Numbered from the stretch's first letter, positions 1 through 8,261 are shown. The stretch: DNA of 64,000 nt from Pseudonocardia hierapolitana (GCF_007994075.1 NZ_VIWU01000001.1:1736001-1800000), one strand, 5' to 3'. Numbers and translations are program-made. The notes: generated by a model not told the origin, from the letters alone.

Positions 1-2
1 TC

Positions 3-320
3 ATGAAGCGGGCATGTGCGCACATCGACGCAGGCCGGTACGACGACGCCGCCGGGAAGCTGCAGGTGTACGTGAAGCAGCTCGAGAAGATGGCTGGGAC
101 GTACGACCCGCTCACCCTCCGCTGGACCTTCACGCTCGCCCACGTGCTGCTGCACACCGGACAGCGGATGCGGGGGATGGCGCTGCTCGCGCTCGTGATC
201 GACGGCCAGCTGACGGTGCTGGGTGCGGACCACCCGGAGACGCAGCGGTCGCTCCGGATGCTGGAGCGCCACACCGACTTCACCGCGCCGATCGCGCCGA
301 TCGACGCCTGGTGGCGGTGA
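3..320 (+). CDS. C-terminal fragment of a TPR-repeat protein (cut by the left edge)
   Basis: The frame is open to the left edge, so the ATG at position 3 is probably internal and the true start lies outside the window. The visible 105 residues are helical and contain VLGADHPETQRSLRML (about residues 74-89). That is the signature of the TPR_10/TPR_12 type of tetratricopeptide repeat, found at the C-termini of actinobacterial signalling ATPases and some Ser/Thr kinases. It ends convergently with comEA, 72 bp away. The parent protein cannot be identified from this piece. Confidence 0.6.
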   Translation: MKRACAHIDAGRYDDAAGKLQVYVKQLEKMAGTYDPLTLRWTFTLAHVLLHTGQRMRGMALLALVIDGQLTVLGADHPETQRSLRMLERHTDFTAPIAPIDAWWR

Positions 321-392
321 ACGACCGGGTGCTGCAGGAGCTGGACCCGGCTGGTGGCGGGTGGCAGCACAGCCGCCGTCCGTGGCCGATCG

Positions 393-1388
393 TCACACCA
401 CCACCAGCTCCCGAAGCTGCGCGAACCGCCGCTCCCCGATGCCCTCGATCTCCCGCAGCTGTTCCACCCGGGAGAAGCGGCCGTGGCGCGTGCGCCACTC
501 GAGGATCCGCTGCGCGGTGACCGGACCGACGCCGGGCAGCGCGTCGAGTTGCTCGACGGTGGCGGCGTTGAGGTCGACCTTTCCCACCGGAGCACTCCCG
601 GCCGCCGGCGAGCCGATGCCCGGTGCCGGGTTCGCGGCGGCATCCGGTGCGGGCGGAACCCCCACGGCGACCTGCTCGCCGTCGGCCACCCGGCGCGCCA
701 GGTTGAGCGTGGAGAGATCGGTGCCCGGGAGCGCGCCACCGGCCGCGTCGAGCACGTCGGCGACGCGCGCGCCCTCCGGCACCTCGACCAGGCCGGGCCG
801 GTGGACCTTGCCGGACACGCTCACCACGAGCGGGGCGGGCGGTGCAGCCGGGGCCGCAGCGGTGGTGGCGGCCGCCGGAGCGGGCGCCGCCGACGCGGCG
901 GTCTCGGCCGCGGACACGGCGACGGCCGGCAGGTCGGGTACCGGCTCCGCGCGTGGACGCTCGAACCAGACCCCCACCGCCGCCACCACGGCGGCCACCG
1001 CAGCCACGAGCGCGAGCGCGGTGGCACCGGGCCGGCCGGGGTCGATGCGCGCCTCGCGCCACGACGCGGGCGCCAGGCGGCGCAACGCCGCACCGACTCG
1101 ACCTGGCGGCTCCGCCGTGGAGTCGAACGGGCCATCCGCTCCGACATCGGCGCGATTCTCGTCCGGCGCGAGGCGCTCCAGCGGCCGGCGCGGGCCCGCC
1201 CGCGGCTGCGCATCGGGCATGCCGGCCAGCAGCATCGGCACCGTGGGCGGATCGAGCCCGCTTCGCCCGCTCGGCGCGCCTCCCGGGCGAGGTGGCGGCC
1301 AGACCCCGCCGGAACCGAGTGCGCCGGCCTCGGGCGTACCCGCCGGCTCGGGAGATGCGGGCAGGACGAGGGATTCGGATCTCGTCAT
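393..1388 (-). CDS. comEA: ComEA family helix-hairpin-helix DNA-binding protein
   Basis: This is a 331-residue ComEA-type protein. It has a proline-rich cytoplasmic N-terminus (1-110), one membrane segment (about 121-142), an Ala/Pro linker, an SLBB domain (about 187-245, VSGKVHRPGLVEV) and a C-terminal tandem helix-hairpin-helix (270-331, with VDLNAATVEQLDALPGVG and GIGERRFAQL). ComEA binds extracellular double-stranded DNA during uptake in competent bacteria; its job in actinomycetes is less clear. No comEC lies within the window downstream. The start at MTRSES is uncertain: no strong ribosome-binding site is visible, and an upstream in-frame ATG near 1509 would add about 40 residues. In mycobacteria the gene also lies close to degV and octT. 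Confidence 0.85.
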   Translation of the reverse strand: MTRSESLVLPASPEPAGTPEAGALGSGGVWPPPRPGGAPSGRSGLDPPTVPMLLAGMPDAQPRAGPRRPLERLAPDENRADVGADGPFDSTAEPPGRVGAALRRLAPASWREARIDPGRPGATALALVAAVAAVVAAVGVWFERPRAEPVPDLPAVAVSAAETAASAAPAPAAATTAAAPAAPPAPLVVSVSGKVHRPGLVEVPEGARVADVLDAAGGALPGTDLSTLNLARRVADGEQVAVGVPPAPDAAANPAPGIGSPAAGSAPVGKVDLNAATVEQLDALPGVGPVTAQRILEWRTRHGRFSRVEQLREIEGIGERRFAQLRELVVV

Positions 1389-1525
1389 GGGTTCGACGCT
1401 AGGCCGGCGAAGGCGCGGGGCACGGATGTCTTGCTGAGCTGTGGATGGCCGGGATCCGAGGTGGACAACTCGCCGGGCGACCGGAGGAACCGTCGGCGTC
1501 ACCTGCATGCCACGGGCGGGGAGCA

Positions 1526-2374
1526 CTAGCCCTTCGGCACGACCACCACACCGAGCAGACCGGGTCCGACGTGCGCGCCGATCACGGCGCCGACCTCCGA
1601 CACGAGCAGCCGGGCAACCTCGGGCAAGCGCTCCCGCAGCCGGGCCGCAACCTCCTCGGCCCGCGCGGCCGCCGCGAGGTGGTGCACCGCCAGATCGACC
1701 GGCCCGTCCCCCGCCGCCCGCACCGCGAGCTCCACGAGCCGCTGGGCGGCCCGGGCCGTGGTGCGGACCTTTTCCAGCGGCACGATGCGGCCCTGCGACA
1801 CGTGCAGCAGGGGCTTCACGGCCAGTGCGGTGCCGACGAGTGCGGCGGCGGCCCCGATGCGCCCCCCGCGGCGCAGCCGGTCGAGCGTCTCGACCGAGAA
1901 GAACAGGCGACACCGCGCCGCGACGTCCTCCGCCGCGGCCGCGACGTCGGTGCCCGGCGCCCCGGCCTGCGCGGCCTCGGCCGCAGCCAGCACCGCGAAG
2001 CCCAGCCCCATCCCCGTGGACCGGGAGTCGACGACGTGCACGCAGTCGGCACCGACCTCCTCGGCCGCCATGCGGGCCGCGTCCCACGTGCCGGAGAGCT
2101 CCCGCGACAGGTGCACGGACACGATCTCGTCGGCGCCGCCGTCGAGCGCGGCGCGGTAGCAGGTGACGAACTGGGCCGGTGTCGGCCGGGAGGTCTGCAC
2201 GTCGAGGCGCCGGTCGGCGAGCGCCGCGGACAGCTCGGCGGCGTCGATGTCGATGCCCTCGCGCCCGATCCGGTCGCCGATCCGGACCTCGAGCGCGACG
2301 ACGCCGATCCCCTGCTCCTCCGCAACCCCCTTCGGGAGGTACGCGGTGGAGTCCGTGACGACGGCGACGGGCAC
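1526..2374 (-). CDS. DegV family fatty-acid-binding protein
   Basis: The GTG start gives VPVAVVTDSTAYLP, the standard DegV N-terminus, and 282 residues match the usual family length. Landmarks are the TDST motif (residues 7-10), TSRPTP (61-66), HLSRELSGT (about 88-96) and VDSRSTGMGLG. DegV/FakB proteins bind a single fatty acid between two domains; in Firmicutes they deliver it to the FakA kinase. No fakA-like gene is seen here, so the partner is unknown. It lies 11 bp downstream of octT on the same strand, as in mycobacteria, so co-transcription is likely. Confidence 0.88.
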   Translation of the reverse strand: MPVAVVTDSTAYLPKGVAEEQGIGVVALEVRIGDRIGREGIDIDAAELSAALADRRLDVQTSRPTPAQFVTCYRAALDGGADEIVSVHLSRELSGTWDAARMAAEEVGADCVHVVDSRSTGMGLGFAVLAAAEAAQAGAPGTDVAAAAEDVAARCRLFFSVETLDRLRRGGRIGAAAALVGTALAVKPLLHVSQGRIVPLEKVRTTARAAQRLVELAVRAAGDGPVDLAVHHLAAAARAEEVAARLRERLPEVARLLVSEVGAVIGAHVGPGLLGVVVVPKG

Positions 2375-2385
2375 GACGCCGGAGC

Positions 2386-3117
2386 CTAGCGCCCGCCCGC
2401 CCTCAGCAGCCGCGCGCACGCCCCACCCACGACCGCGTGGGCGTCCCAGCCCCAGTGCATCCCGTCCGGGTTGCCGTGGCCGCCCAGCACGTGGTCGCCG
2501 ACGAGGGCGGGCAGGTCGAGGAGGGCCACCCCGCACGCCTGCGCCCACGTCCGGGTGGCCCGCTCCGCGGGCAGCCGCCCGGGATGCACCGACGCGTAGC
2601 ACTCGGCGCGGTGCGGCGGCGGCAGCACGGCCACGATGGGCACGTCGGGGCGGACCGCGAGCACGGCACTGCGGCAGCGCTCCAGGTAGTCCACGGTGAG
2701 CCGCGGGGGCAGCGCAACCGGCCCGCCCCCGGGCAGGACCGCGGCGAAGGTCCGGGCGAGCACCGGCTGTGCGCGCAGGTACGCGGCCCGGGCGCGGCGG
2801 CGGAGCCCGTCCGGCCGCAGCACCGGGATCAGCTCTCGCACCGCGGTGGGCAGTGGGGACGGGAGGGTGTCCATCCCGCCCACGCCCAGCACGAGCGCGT
2901 CGATCCTCGGCATGAGCGCCCACACCCGCGGGTCGGAGATCAGCGCGTGCCAGGCGTGGCGCGCGGTCCAGCCGGTGCCGGCGACGATCTCGGCGCGGGC
3001 GCCGAGCGCCGCGGCCGCGACGTTGGGCCACAGCCGCGGGTGGTCGGCGGGTTCGGGCCGCTCGGGGCCGTGGAAGGCGAGGGAGTCGCCGAGCACCAGC
3101 AGCACCGGGCGGTTCAT
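2386..3117 (-). CDS. octT: SGNH-type acyltransferase, OctT-like (diglucosylglycerate octanoyltransferase)
   Basis: A 243-residue SGNH hydrolase-fold protein. Block I is GDSLAFHG (residues 10-17, nucleophile Ser12), a conserved Gly block is LGVGGMD, and the C-terminal catalytic Asp/His block is DGMHWGWDAH (about 222-231). Its position between degV and the gpgP phosphatase matches the mycobacterial octanoyltransferase that acylates diglucosylglycerate during methylglucose lipopolysaccharide synthesis (Rv2418c from memory). The assignment combines fold and synteny; the acyl donor and acceptor are inferred. It starts 8 bp after the gpgP stop, so the genes are probably translated from one message. 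Confidence 0.78.
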   Translation of the reverse strand: MNRPVLLVLGDSLAFHGPERPEPADHPRLWPNVAAAALGARAEIVAGTGWTARHAWHALISDPRVWALMPRIDALVLGVGGMDTLPSPLPTAVRELIPVLRPDGLRRRARAAYLRAQPVLARTFAAVLPGGGPVALPPRLTVDYLERCRSAVLAVRPDVPIVAVLPPPHRAECYASVHPGRLPAERATRTWAQACGVALLDLPALVGDHVLGGHGNPDGMHWGWDAHAVVGGACARLLRAGGR

Positions 3118-3125
3118 CGCGTCGG

Positions 3126-3752
3126 TCAGGTACCGATCCCGACGTTGTACCCGGCGAGCCGCCACCGCGGGTGGTCGGCCCGGCGCGCCAGCGCGGCCCA
3201 CCGGCAGTTGCCGATGCCACCGATCGCGGGCCATGCGGACGTGGGCAGCGCCAGCAGCCCGCAGACCAGCCCGGCGATCAAACCGCCGTGGGCCACCAGC
3301 ACGACGGTGACCTCCGGCCCGACGGAGGCGTACTCCTCGTCCAGTTCCTCGACGACGGGCAGCGAGCGGCGCACGACCTCGATGCGCGACTCCCCGCCGG
3401 GCGGGGCCCAACCGGGATCCGAACGCCAGGCGGCGATCGCCCCTGGCCAGGCGTCCTCGATCTCGGCGACGGTGCGGCCCTGCCACTCCCCGAGATGGGT
3501 CTCCCGCAGCCGGGCGTCGTACTTGACGGGCAGGCCACACGCGGCCGAGACGAGGTCTGCGGTGTCCACCGCGCGCCGCAGGTCCGAGCTGACCAGCCGA
3601 TCGGGTACGAGCCGGGCGATCTCTGGGGCCACGGAGGCCGCCTGCTCCACGCCCGTCTCGGTGAGCAGTGAGTCGAGATGGCCCTGCATGCGGCCACCGA
3701 CGTTGTAGTCGGTCTGGCCGTGGCGCAGGAGGACCAGCCTGCGCAGGCTCAC
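3126..3752 (-). CDS. gpgP: Histidine phosphatase, glucosyl-3-phosphoglycerate phosphatase
   Basis: A 208-residue branch-1 histidine phosphatase. The catalytic motif is LRHGQTDYN (His11), the proton-donor region is ETHLGEWQG, and the second catalytic histidine is in VAHGGLI. In mycobacteria the homologue next to rsfS dephosphorylates glucosyl-3-phosphoglycerate to glucosylglycerate, the early step of methylglucose lipopolysaccharide synthesis. The adjacent octT-like gene supports that role here. The GTG start overlaps the rsfS stop (GTGA), indicating translational coupling. A generic phosphoglycerate-mutase-like role cannot be excluded from sequence alone. Confidence 0.82.
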   Translation of the reverse strand: MSLRRLVLLRHGQTDYNVGGRMQGHLDSLLTETGVEQAASVAPEIARLVPDRLVSSDLRRAVDTADLVSAACGLPVKYDARLRETHLGEWQGRTVAEIEDAWPGAIAAWRSDPGWAPPGGESRIEVVRRSLPVVEELDEEYASVGPEVTVVLVAHGGLIAGLVCGLLALPTSAWPAIGGIGNCRWAALARRADHPRWRLAGYNVGIGT

Positions 3753-4153
3753 TCCGCCCGTCCCGTCGCGTCGTCGGACGGTCCGGCGTCGACGACCGCC
3801 TCCGGGAAGGCCACCCGCGGACAGTCCTTCCAGAGCCGGTCCAACCCGTAGAAGCCGCGTTCCTCGGTGTGCTGGACGTGCACCACGACGTCGACGAAGT
3901 CCAGGAGCACCCAGCGGCCCTCCCGCGTGCCCTCCCTGCGCGTCGGCTTCGCACCGTGGCGGCGCAGCTTCTCCTCGACCTCGTCGACGATCGCCTGCAC
4001 CTGCCGTTCGTTGGGGGCCGATGCGATCACGAAGCAGTCGGTGATCACGAGCTGGTCGGACACGTCGAGGACGACGATGTCCTGCGCCTTCTTGTCCGCC
4101 GCGGCAGCCACCGCCACGCGGGCCATGTCGAGCGCCTCGTCGGTCGCCGTCAC
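3749..4153 (-). CDS. rsfS: Ribosome silencing factor RsfS
   Basis: A 134-residue protein of the RsfS/Iojap family, which binds ribosomal protein L14 on the 50S subunit and blocks subunit joining when nutrients are scarce. Diagnostic segments are KKAQDIVVLDVSDQLVITDC, FVIASAPNERQV and the EGxxEGRWVLLDFVDVVVHV strand region, followed by the short C-terminal YGLDRLW. The GTG start at 4153 is preceded by a clear purine-rich ribosome-binding site (GGAAGGGGAACGG). Normally nadD lies immediately upstream, but here about 2.8 kb of other genes separate the two. Confidence 0.95.
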   Translation of the reverse strand: MTATDEALDMARVAVAAAADKKAQDIVVLDVSDQLVITDCFVIASAPNERQVQAIVDEVEEKLRRHGAKPTRREGTREGRWVLLDFVDVVVHVQHTEERGFYGLDRLWKDCPRVAFPEAVVDAGPSDDATGRAE

Positions 4154-4311
4154 CCGTTCCCCTTCCCCGGCGGGTCACGCCCACCTGCTCCACGTCCATT
4201 GTCCCAGTCCCGTTCGGCGTCGCCTGTATGCGGTCCGGCGAGAGGTGGTTTGCCGTCCGCGCGGAGCGGGAAAGGGCTCGGTGTGCGGACGTCCGAGGGC
4301 TGCGAGGGCCG

Positions 4312-4662
4312 ATGACTGCAACCAACGAGGCGACCGACGAGACCATCGACGGCAGCCGGGTTGACGAGCGGGCCGAGCAGCGAGCTGCGGGCGGGGACGG
4401 TCACGTGAAGGACGCCACGCTGGAGGACACGGAGGGCGTCGCCGAGGCGGCGGCCCGTGACGTGGCGCGGCTGCTCGACCGGCGTGGCCTGCGCGAGGTC
4501 GTCGCGCTCGCCCACCGTGTGCTGCGCGAATCCACCCGCCTCGCCACGACAGGGGGGCCGCGATCGGACGACAGCGACGCCAACCGCTGTACGCTGCGCC
4601 AACATGAACGGCCCACTCGGCGGGGTACCGCCAGCCGAGCAGTTGATGACGATCGAGCGTGA
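4312..4662 (+). CDS. Small hypothetical protein preceding the STAS gene
   Basis: From the ATG at 4312 a 116-residue frame opens with strongly G/C-biased codon third positions up to about 4555, which suggests real coding sequence. The first 40 residues are acidic and polar (MTATNEATDETIDG). A helical segment follows (about 45-75, EAAARDVARLLDRRGLREVV), then a basic tail that overlaps the start of the STAS gene by 59 bp. No family is recognised. Its position directly before an anti-anti-sigma/anti-sigma pair suggests a place in the same regulatory unit. The overlapping tail could mean the annotated end is too long. Confidence 0.5.
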   Translation: MTATNEATDETIDGSRVDERAEQRAAGGDGHVKDATLEDTEGVAEAAARDVARLLDRRGLREVVALAHRVLRESTRLATTGGPRSDDSDANRCTLRQHERPTRRGTASRAVDDDRA

Positions 4663-4981
4663 CGACCGGGACGGATGCCTGGTACTGGTCGTGTACGGCG
4701 AGGTGGACCTGAGTACGGGAGGGCGGCTGATGGAGGCCGGCAGCGCGGCGCTGCACGAATCGGCGCACCAGCCGGTGATCCTCGACCTCACGGGGGTCGA
4801 CTTCCTCTCCTCCTCAGGGCTCGGCCTGCTCGTCGCGCTGAACGACGACGGCCGCGAGCTCGGCGCCCCGTTGCGGGTCGTCGTGGACCCGACCCGGCCG
4901 GTGATCCGGCCGATCCGCACGATGGGCCTGGACGAGGTGCTGTCGCTCTTCCGCACCGTCGACGAGGCCGTTGCGGCCTGA
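4604..4981 (+). CDS. STAS-domain anti-sigma factor antagonist
   Basis: A 125-residue single STAS domain of the SpoIIAA/RsbV type. Strands VLVVYGEVDLSTGG and PVILDLTGVDFLSSSGLGLL frame the phosphorylation loop. The serine at about residue 70 in SSSGLG matches the site phosphorylated by the cognate anti-sigma kinase; unphosphorylated protein would sequester the anti-sigma factor. The anti-sigma ATPase gene follows at once. The partner sigma factor is not in the window. The start at 4604 gives a short 14-residue leader before MTIERDD, so translation from that internal ATG is also possible. Confidence 0.87.
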   Translation: MNGPLGGVPPAEQLMTIERDDRDGCLVLVVYGEVDLSTGGRLMEAGSAALHESAHQPVILDLTGVDFLSSSGLGLLVALNDDGRELGAPLRVVVDPTRPVIRPIRTMGLDEVLSLFRTVDEAVAA

Positions 4982-4997
4982 GCGGCGGGAGCCGCTC

Positions 4998-5441
4998 GTG
5001 GAAAGCTCGCCGCACCCGCAGGCCGCCGGTCCACCCGACGATGTGATCTCGATGGTCCTGATGGCCGATCCGGTGTCGCTCTCGGTGGTACGGGAACGGT
5101 TTCGGCGGTGGCTCGGGGCGCTCTGCTGGCCCCCGCGCGAGGTCGACGACGTCGTGATGGCCGTGAACGAGGCCGTGACCAGCGCCGTCGAGCACACGCA
5201 CCCGTCGGCCGTGGGAGCCGAGGTGCGGGTGGCCGCGCGCCAGTACGCCGAGCGGAGCGGCGAGCGGCGGGTGCTCGTCGCGGTGGCCGGTGGCGAGCAC
5301 TGGACACCGGAGCCCGAGGGCTTCGAGGGCCCCGGGCTGGTGATGATCCACACGTGCATGGACGCCGTCGAGGTCACCCGCGAGGTCGACGGCGTCACGA
5401 TGTTGCTGACGAGCGCGAAGGTGCCCCCGCTGGGCAGGTGA
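4998..5441 (+). CDS. ATP-binding anti-sigma regulatory factor (RsbW/SpoIIAB-like)
   Basis: A small GHKL-fold serine kinase/anti-sigma protein of about 147 residues. The N-box helix reads DDVVMAVNEAVTSAVEH (Asn and Glu for Mg-ATP), and the G-box-like GFEGPGLVMI follows near residue 115. Such proteins bind a sigma factor and phosphorylate the paired STAS protein. The GTG at 4998 has GGGAG 6 nt upstream and is preferred over the TTG at 4971, which lies inside the STAS stop region. It ends convergently 38 bp before the esterase-like gene. Confidence 0.8.
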   Translation: MESSPHPQAAGPPDDVISMVLMADPVSLSVVRERFRRWLGALCWPPREVDDVVMAVNEAVTSAVEHTHPSAVGAEVRVAARQYAERSGERRVLVAVAGGEHWTPEPEGFEGPGLVMIHTCMDAVEVTREVDGVTMLLTSAKVPPLGR

Positions 5442-5479
5442 GCGCGCAGCCGGATGTGCCACGTTGGCCCCGCCCCCGC

Positions 5480-6793
5480 TCAGAGCGAGCCCGCCGGTGC
5501 CGCCCGTTGTTCGTGCACGATCACGTCGAACCACTGCGAGGCCGTGCCACCGTCGACGTACGAACCGGGCCCGCTGGGGCCGCGCGTCCTGATCGGGGCG
5601 GCGAGCCAGTCGCGGACGGATTGCGGCGCGGGCGCGCGCAGGTCCAGCAGGCACCGGTCGAGCCCCGCCCTGCCGAGCGGCCGTTCGAACCAGTCCTCCG
5701 CAGGCTCGCCGAGGTCCGAGGTCTGCCCGCCTCCGACGCTCGCCCTGCCGCCGTCGACCAGGAAGCCGATCGACAGGTAGCGCCCACCCCAGCGGTCGGC
5801 GAGGTACGAGCCGGCGCTCCGGAAGCGCATCTCGCCGTCCGGAGCGACGATCCGCAGCTGCGGGGCACGTGCTGTGTGCGGGCTCGCCGCCCAGTACGCG
5901 ATCTTGTCGCCGGTCAGCTCCTGCCACCGGATCAGGTGCTCGGCCGCGTGCGCGTCCCGGTACGCGTGGCTCTCGCCCTCCGGCAGGTCGAAGTGCTCGT
6001 AGAACGAGACGATCTGGCGGGCGGCGTGCGCCGCCAGATCGTGGTCCCGGTTCCCGTGGGTGTGCGGCAGGCCGAGGACCAGGTCCCGAACCGCACGCGC
6101 GTGGCGCAGGTACGGCTCCTTGTCCGCCTCGGCCGCGTACGCCTGGATGTGCTCGAACACGTTCGCCGTGGCCGGCCGGACGGCCTGAAGGTGCTCGCGC
6201 AGCTCGTCGAGCCGCCCGGGAGCGGCCGCGGCGACGTGGGCCTCCACGACGTCGTAGGCCTCCTGCCCGGTCAGGTAGTACTCGACGCCCACGAACAGCA
6301 CCTTGTCCGGCCGCCCGCTGTTGAACTCGCGCAGCCATCGCAGGACGTCGACCACCTCGCGCGACTGCCACTGCGGGCTCATCCGGCCCACCAGCTCGTC
6401 CGGATCACCGACGCCCGCGGTGATGTAGTGGTTGATCAGGCGCCCCGTCGTCCAGTCCTCCTCCCAGGCGACGGATCGGAAGCCCAGCTGCTCGACGAGG
6501 ACCCGCAGCGCCCGGTGCTTGAGCGTGAGCTCCTCGGCGACGCCGTGCACGGACTCCCCGAGGCCGACGACCTCGGCGTCGCCGATCGCGGCCCGCAGCG
6601 GCGCCAGGTCGTCGAGCGGGGCGCGGGGACCACCGGTCCCCAGCGGGACGGCGGTCGCCGTGATCCACTCCTGCACCGTGGGCGGGTCGGTCTCCGCGCA
6701 CGCGCTCGCGAGACCCGTGAGCGCCACCGCGGCAGCGAGTGCCCTGCCCGCCGTCCGACGCCACCGCCTCGCCCGCGGGATGTCTGCTTCCAT
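5480..6793 (-). CDS. Erythromycin esterase family lipoprotein
   Basis: The 437-residue protein begins with a basic N-terminus, a hydrophobic stretch and the lipobox LASAC (lipidated Cys32), so it should be anchored outside the membrane. The erythromycin-esterase fold is marked by GLGESVHGVAEELTLKHRAL (catalytic Glu and His region), WEEDWTTG, and the later SPHTARA histidine loop. Characterised Ere enzymes hydrolyse the macrolactone ring in the cytoplasm. Many homologues have unknown substrates, and the lipoprotein signal is unlike EreA/EreB. The ATG at 6793 has AGGAGG upstream. It is part of the insert between rsfS and nadD. Confidence 0.82.
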   Translation of the reverse strand: MEADIPRARRWRRTAGRALAAAVALTGLASACAETDPPTVQEWITATAVPLGTGGPRAPLDDLAPLRAAIGDAEVVGLGESVHGVAEELTLKHRALRVLVEQLGFRSVAWEEDWTTGRLINHYITAGVGDPDELVGRMSPQWQSREVVDVLRWLREFNSGRPDKVLFVGVEYYLTGQEAYDVVEAHVAAAAPGRLDELREHLQAVRPATANVFEHIQAYAAEADKEPYLRHARAVRDLVLGLPHTHGNRDHDLAAHAARQIVSFYEHFDLPEGESHAYRDAHAAEHLIRWQELTGDKIAYWAASPHTARAPQLRIVAPDGEMRFRSAGSYLADRWGGRYLSIGFLVDGGRASVGGGQTSDLGEPAEDWFERPLGRAGLDRCLLDLRAPAPQSVRDWLAAPIRTRGPSGPGSYVDGGTASQWFDVIVHEQRAAPAGSL

Positions 6794-6852
6794 CGGATGC
6801 CCCTCCTGCACCGGGAGGTGCCGCCACGTCCGGCCCCTCGTCCGTTCCTACG

Positions 6853-6987
6853 GTGAGGAAGCGTCGCGGACGAGAGCGCCGTCGACGTCGCCCAGCGGGC
6901 TACATCCCGCGTACTCCCGAGGACGTGCGTCGTCCGCGGCCGGTCGGCCAGTGGAAGTGGATCGACCCGGGTGGCTACGAGCGGTAG
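6853..6987 (+). CDS. Small basic hypothetical protein (44 aa)
   Basis: The GTG at 6853 opens a 44-codon frame: an Arg-rich N-terminus ([20 protein letters not shown]) followed by a Trp/Gly/Pro tail ([14 protein letters not shown]). The tail does not look like a chance translation, and codon third positions are mostly G/C. The last 13 bp overlap the 3' end of the convergent nadD gene. No family is recognised; the basic head suggests nucleic-acid or ribosome contact. Existence is inferred from composition only. Confidence 0.45.
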   Translation: MRKRRGRERRRRRPAGYIPRTPEDVRRPRPVGQWKWIDPGGYER

Positions 6988-7565
6988 AGGTGGCGCTTGG
7001 AGATGTACTGCACCACGCCGTCGGGCACCAGGTACCAGACCGGGCGGCCCTCGGCCACCCGGCGCCGGCAGTCGGTGGACGAGATCGCCATCGCGGGCAC
7101 CTCGACGAGGGTGACCGCACCCGCGGGCAGGTGGTCGTCGCCGAGCGTGTAGCCGGGCCGGGTGACACCGACGAAGTGCGCGAGCCGGAACAGCTCGTCC
7201 AGCCGCTGCCAGGTGAGGATCTGGGCGAGCGCGTCGGCGCCGGTGATGAAGAACAACTCGGCGTCGGGGTGCTCGGCGTGCAGGTCGGTGAGCGTGTCCG
7301 CCGTGTAGGTCGGGCCGGGTCGCTCGATGTCGACCCGGCTGACCGAGAACATCGGGTTGGACGCGGTGGCCACCACGGTCATGAGGTAGCGGTCCTCGGA
7401 GCGGCTCACCGCGCGCTCGGACTTCTGCCACGGCTGCCCCGTGGGCACGAAGATCACTTCGTCCAGATCGAACCGGTGGGCCACTTCGCTGGCCGCCACG
7501 AGGTGGCCGTTGTGGATCGGGTCGAACGTCCCGCCCATGACCCCGATCTTGCGGTGCACCGTCAA
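6975..7565 (-). CDS. nadD: Nicotinate-nucleotide adenylyltransferase
   Basis: NadD joins nicotinate mononucleotide and ATP to give nicotinate adenine dinucleotide in NAD synthesis. The 194-196-residue protein has the nucleotidyltransferase motif [12 protein letters not shown] near the N-terminus, [10 protein letters not shown], the [17 protein letters not shown] strand-loop and the [11 protein letters not shown]-terminal motif. Two starts compete: a TTG at 7565 overlapping the tetR stop (TTGA), and a GTG at 7559 giving [10 protein letters not shown]. Neither has a strong ribosome-binding site, so coupling to the upstream tetR is likely. Confidence 0.94.
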   Translation of the reverse strand: MTVHRKIGVMGGTFDPIHNGHLVAASEVAHRFDLDEVIFVPTGQPWQKSERAVSRSEDRYLMTVVATASNPMFSVSRVDIERPGPTYTADTLTDLHAEHPDAELFFITGADALAQILTWQRLDELFRLAHFVGVTRPGYTLGDDHLPAGAVTLVEVPAMAISSTDCRRRVAEGRPVWYLVPDGVVQYISKRHLYRS

Positions 7566-8167
7566 AGACTATGCGACGCCGTGGTCACGCCCGCCCCGGC
7601 GGCGAGTGCGTCGGCGAGGAAGCGCAGCTCACGGTGCATGGCCTCCTGCCCGTCCTCGGCGTGCCGGGCCACCGAGTGCCGGTAGCTGATCGCCGAGGCG
7701 AGCAGCTGTGCCGCGCAGTCGACGTCGGCCTCCGGGCAGCCGTCGGGGCGCGCGGCCGCGACGACCTCCCGGATCTCCCCGACCATGCGGTCGAAGCGCG
7801 CCTGGAGCGCGTCGAGAACGGCCGGGTGGGTGTCCGCCTCCCGCCACAACAGGTGGGACAGCACCGCCGACGCCTCGAGCGCATGGTCGAACACGTCGAC
7901 AAGACGGTGCAGGCTGGTCGCGACGTCCCCGGGCACGACCACGGCGCCCAGGTCGATGCGATCCTCGGGCAGCCGCTCGACGAGCGCGGCCAGCAGGTCC
8001 GGCTTGCGCTTGAAGTAGTAGTGGACGAGGCCTTTCGGCACGCCCGCCCGTTCCGCGATGCGCGACGTGGGCGTCGCGTCGAAGCCTGCCTGTGCGAAGA
8101 GTTCCTCGGCAGCCGCGAGGATCCGCTCGCGGGCTCCGGGCTCGCCGGGCGGCGGGACGTCGCTCAT
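7562..8167 (-). CDS. TetR/AcrR family transcriptional regulator
   Basis: A 201-residue TetR regulator. The N-terminal helix-turn-helix covers about residues 12-58 ([20 protein letters not shown], then [21 protein letters not shown]), and the all-helical ligand domain fills the rest. It lies between the SPW membrane-protein gene and nadD on the same strand, overlapping nadD by 4 bp at most. A palindrome upstream of the SPW gene (8664-8685) is a plausible operator. The effector is unknown. Confidence 0.88.
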   Translation of the reverse strand: MSDVPPPGEPGARERILAAAEELFAQAGFDATPTSRIAERAGVPKGLVHYYFKRKPDLLAALVERLPEDRIDLGAVVVPGDVATSLHRLVDVFDHALEASAVLSHLLWREADTHPAVLDALQARFDRMVGEIREVVAAARPDGCPEADVDCAAQLLASAISYRHSVARHAEDGQEAMHRELRFLADALAAGAGVTTASHSL

Positions 8168-8200
8168 GTGCTCCTCACCGGCCCATCTTGTACGCGCGGG

Positions 8201-8231
8201 ACGGCCGCGGCCAACCCGCGGCCGCGGCCGT
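8201..8231. terminator. Strong GC hairpin between the SPW gene and tetR
   Basis: Perfect 12-bp arms (ACGGCCGCGGCC and GGCCGCGGCCGT) with a 7-nt loop lie in the 94-bp gap after the SPW stop codon. No U-run follows. It could attenuate transcription from the SPW promoter into tetR-nadD, or stabilise the upstream message. Confidence 0.5.
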
Positions 8232-8261
8232 TCCGGTGTTCGGTGGTGTCTTGCGGCCCGG

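Noticed and set aside
280..1529. Several long open frames on both strands over the comEA region
   Set aside because: They are Arg/Pro/Ala-rich shadow frames that arise in very GC-rich coding DNA; only the comEA frame has recognisable domains.
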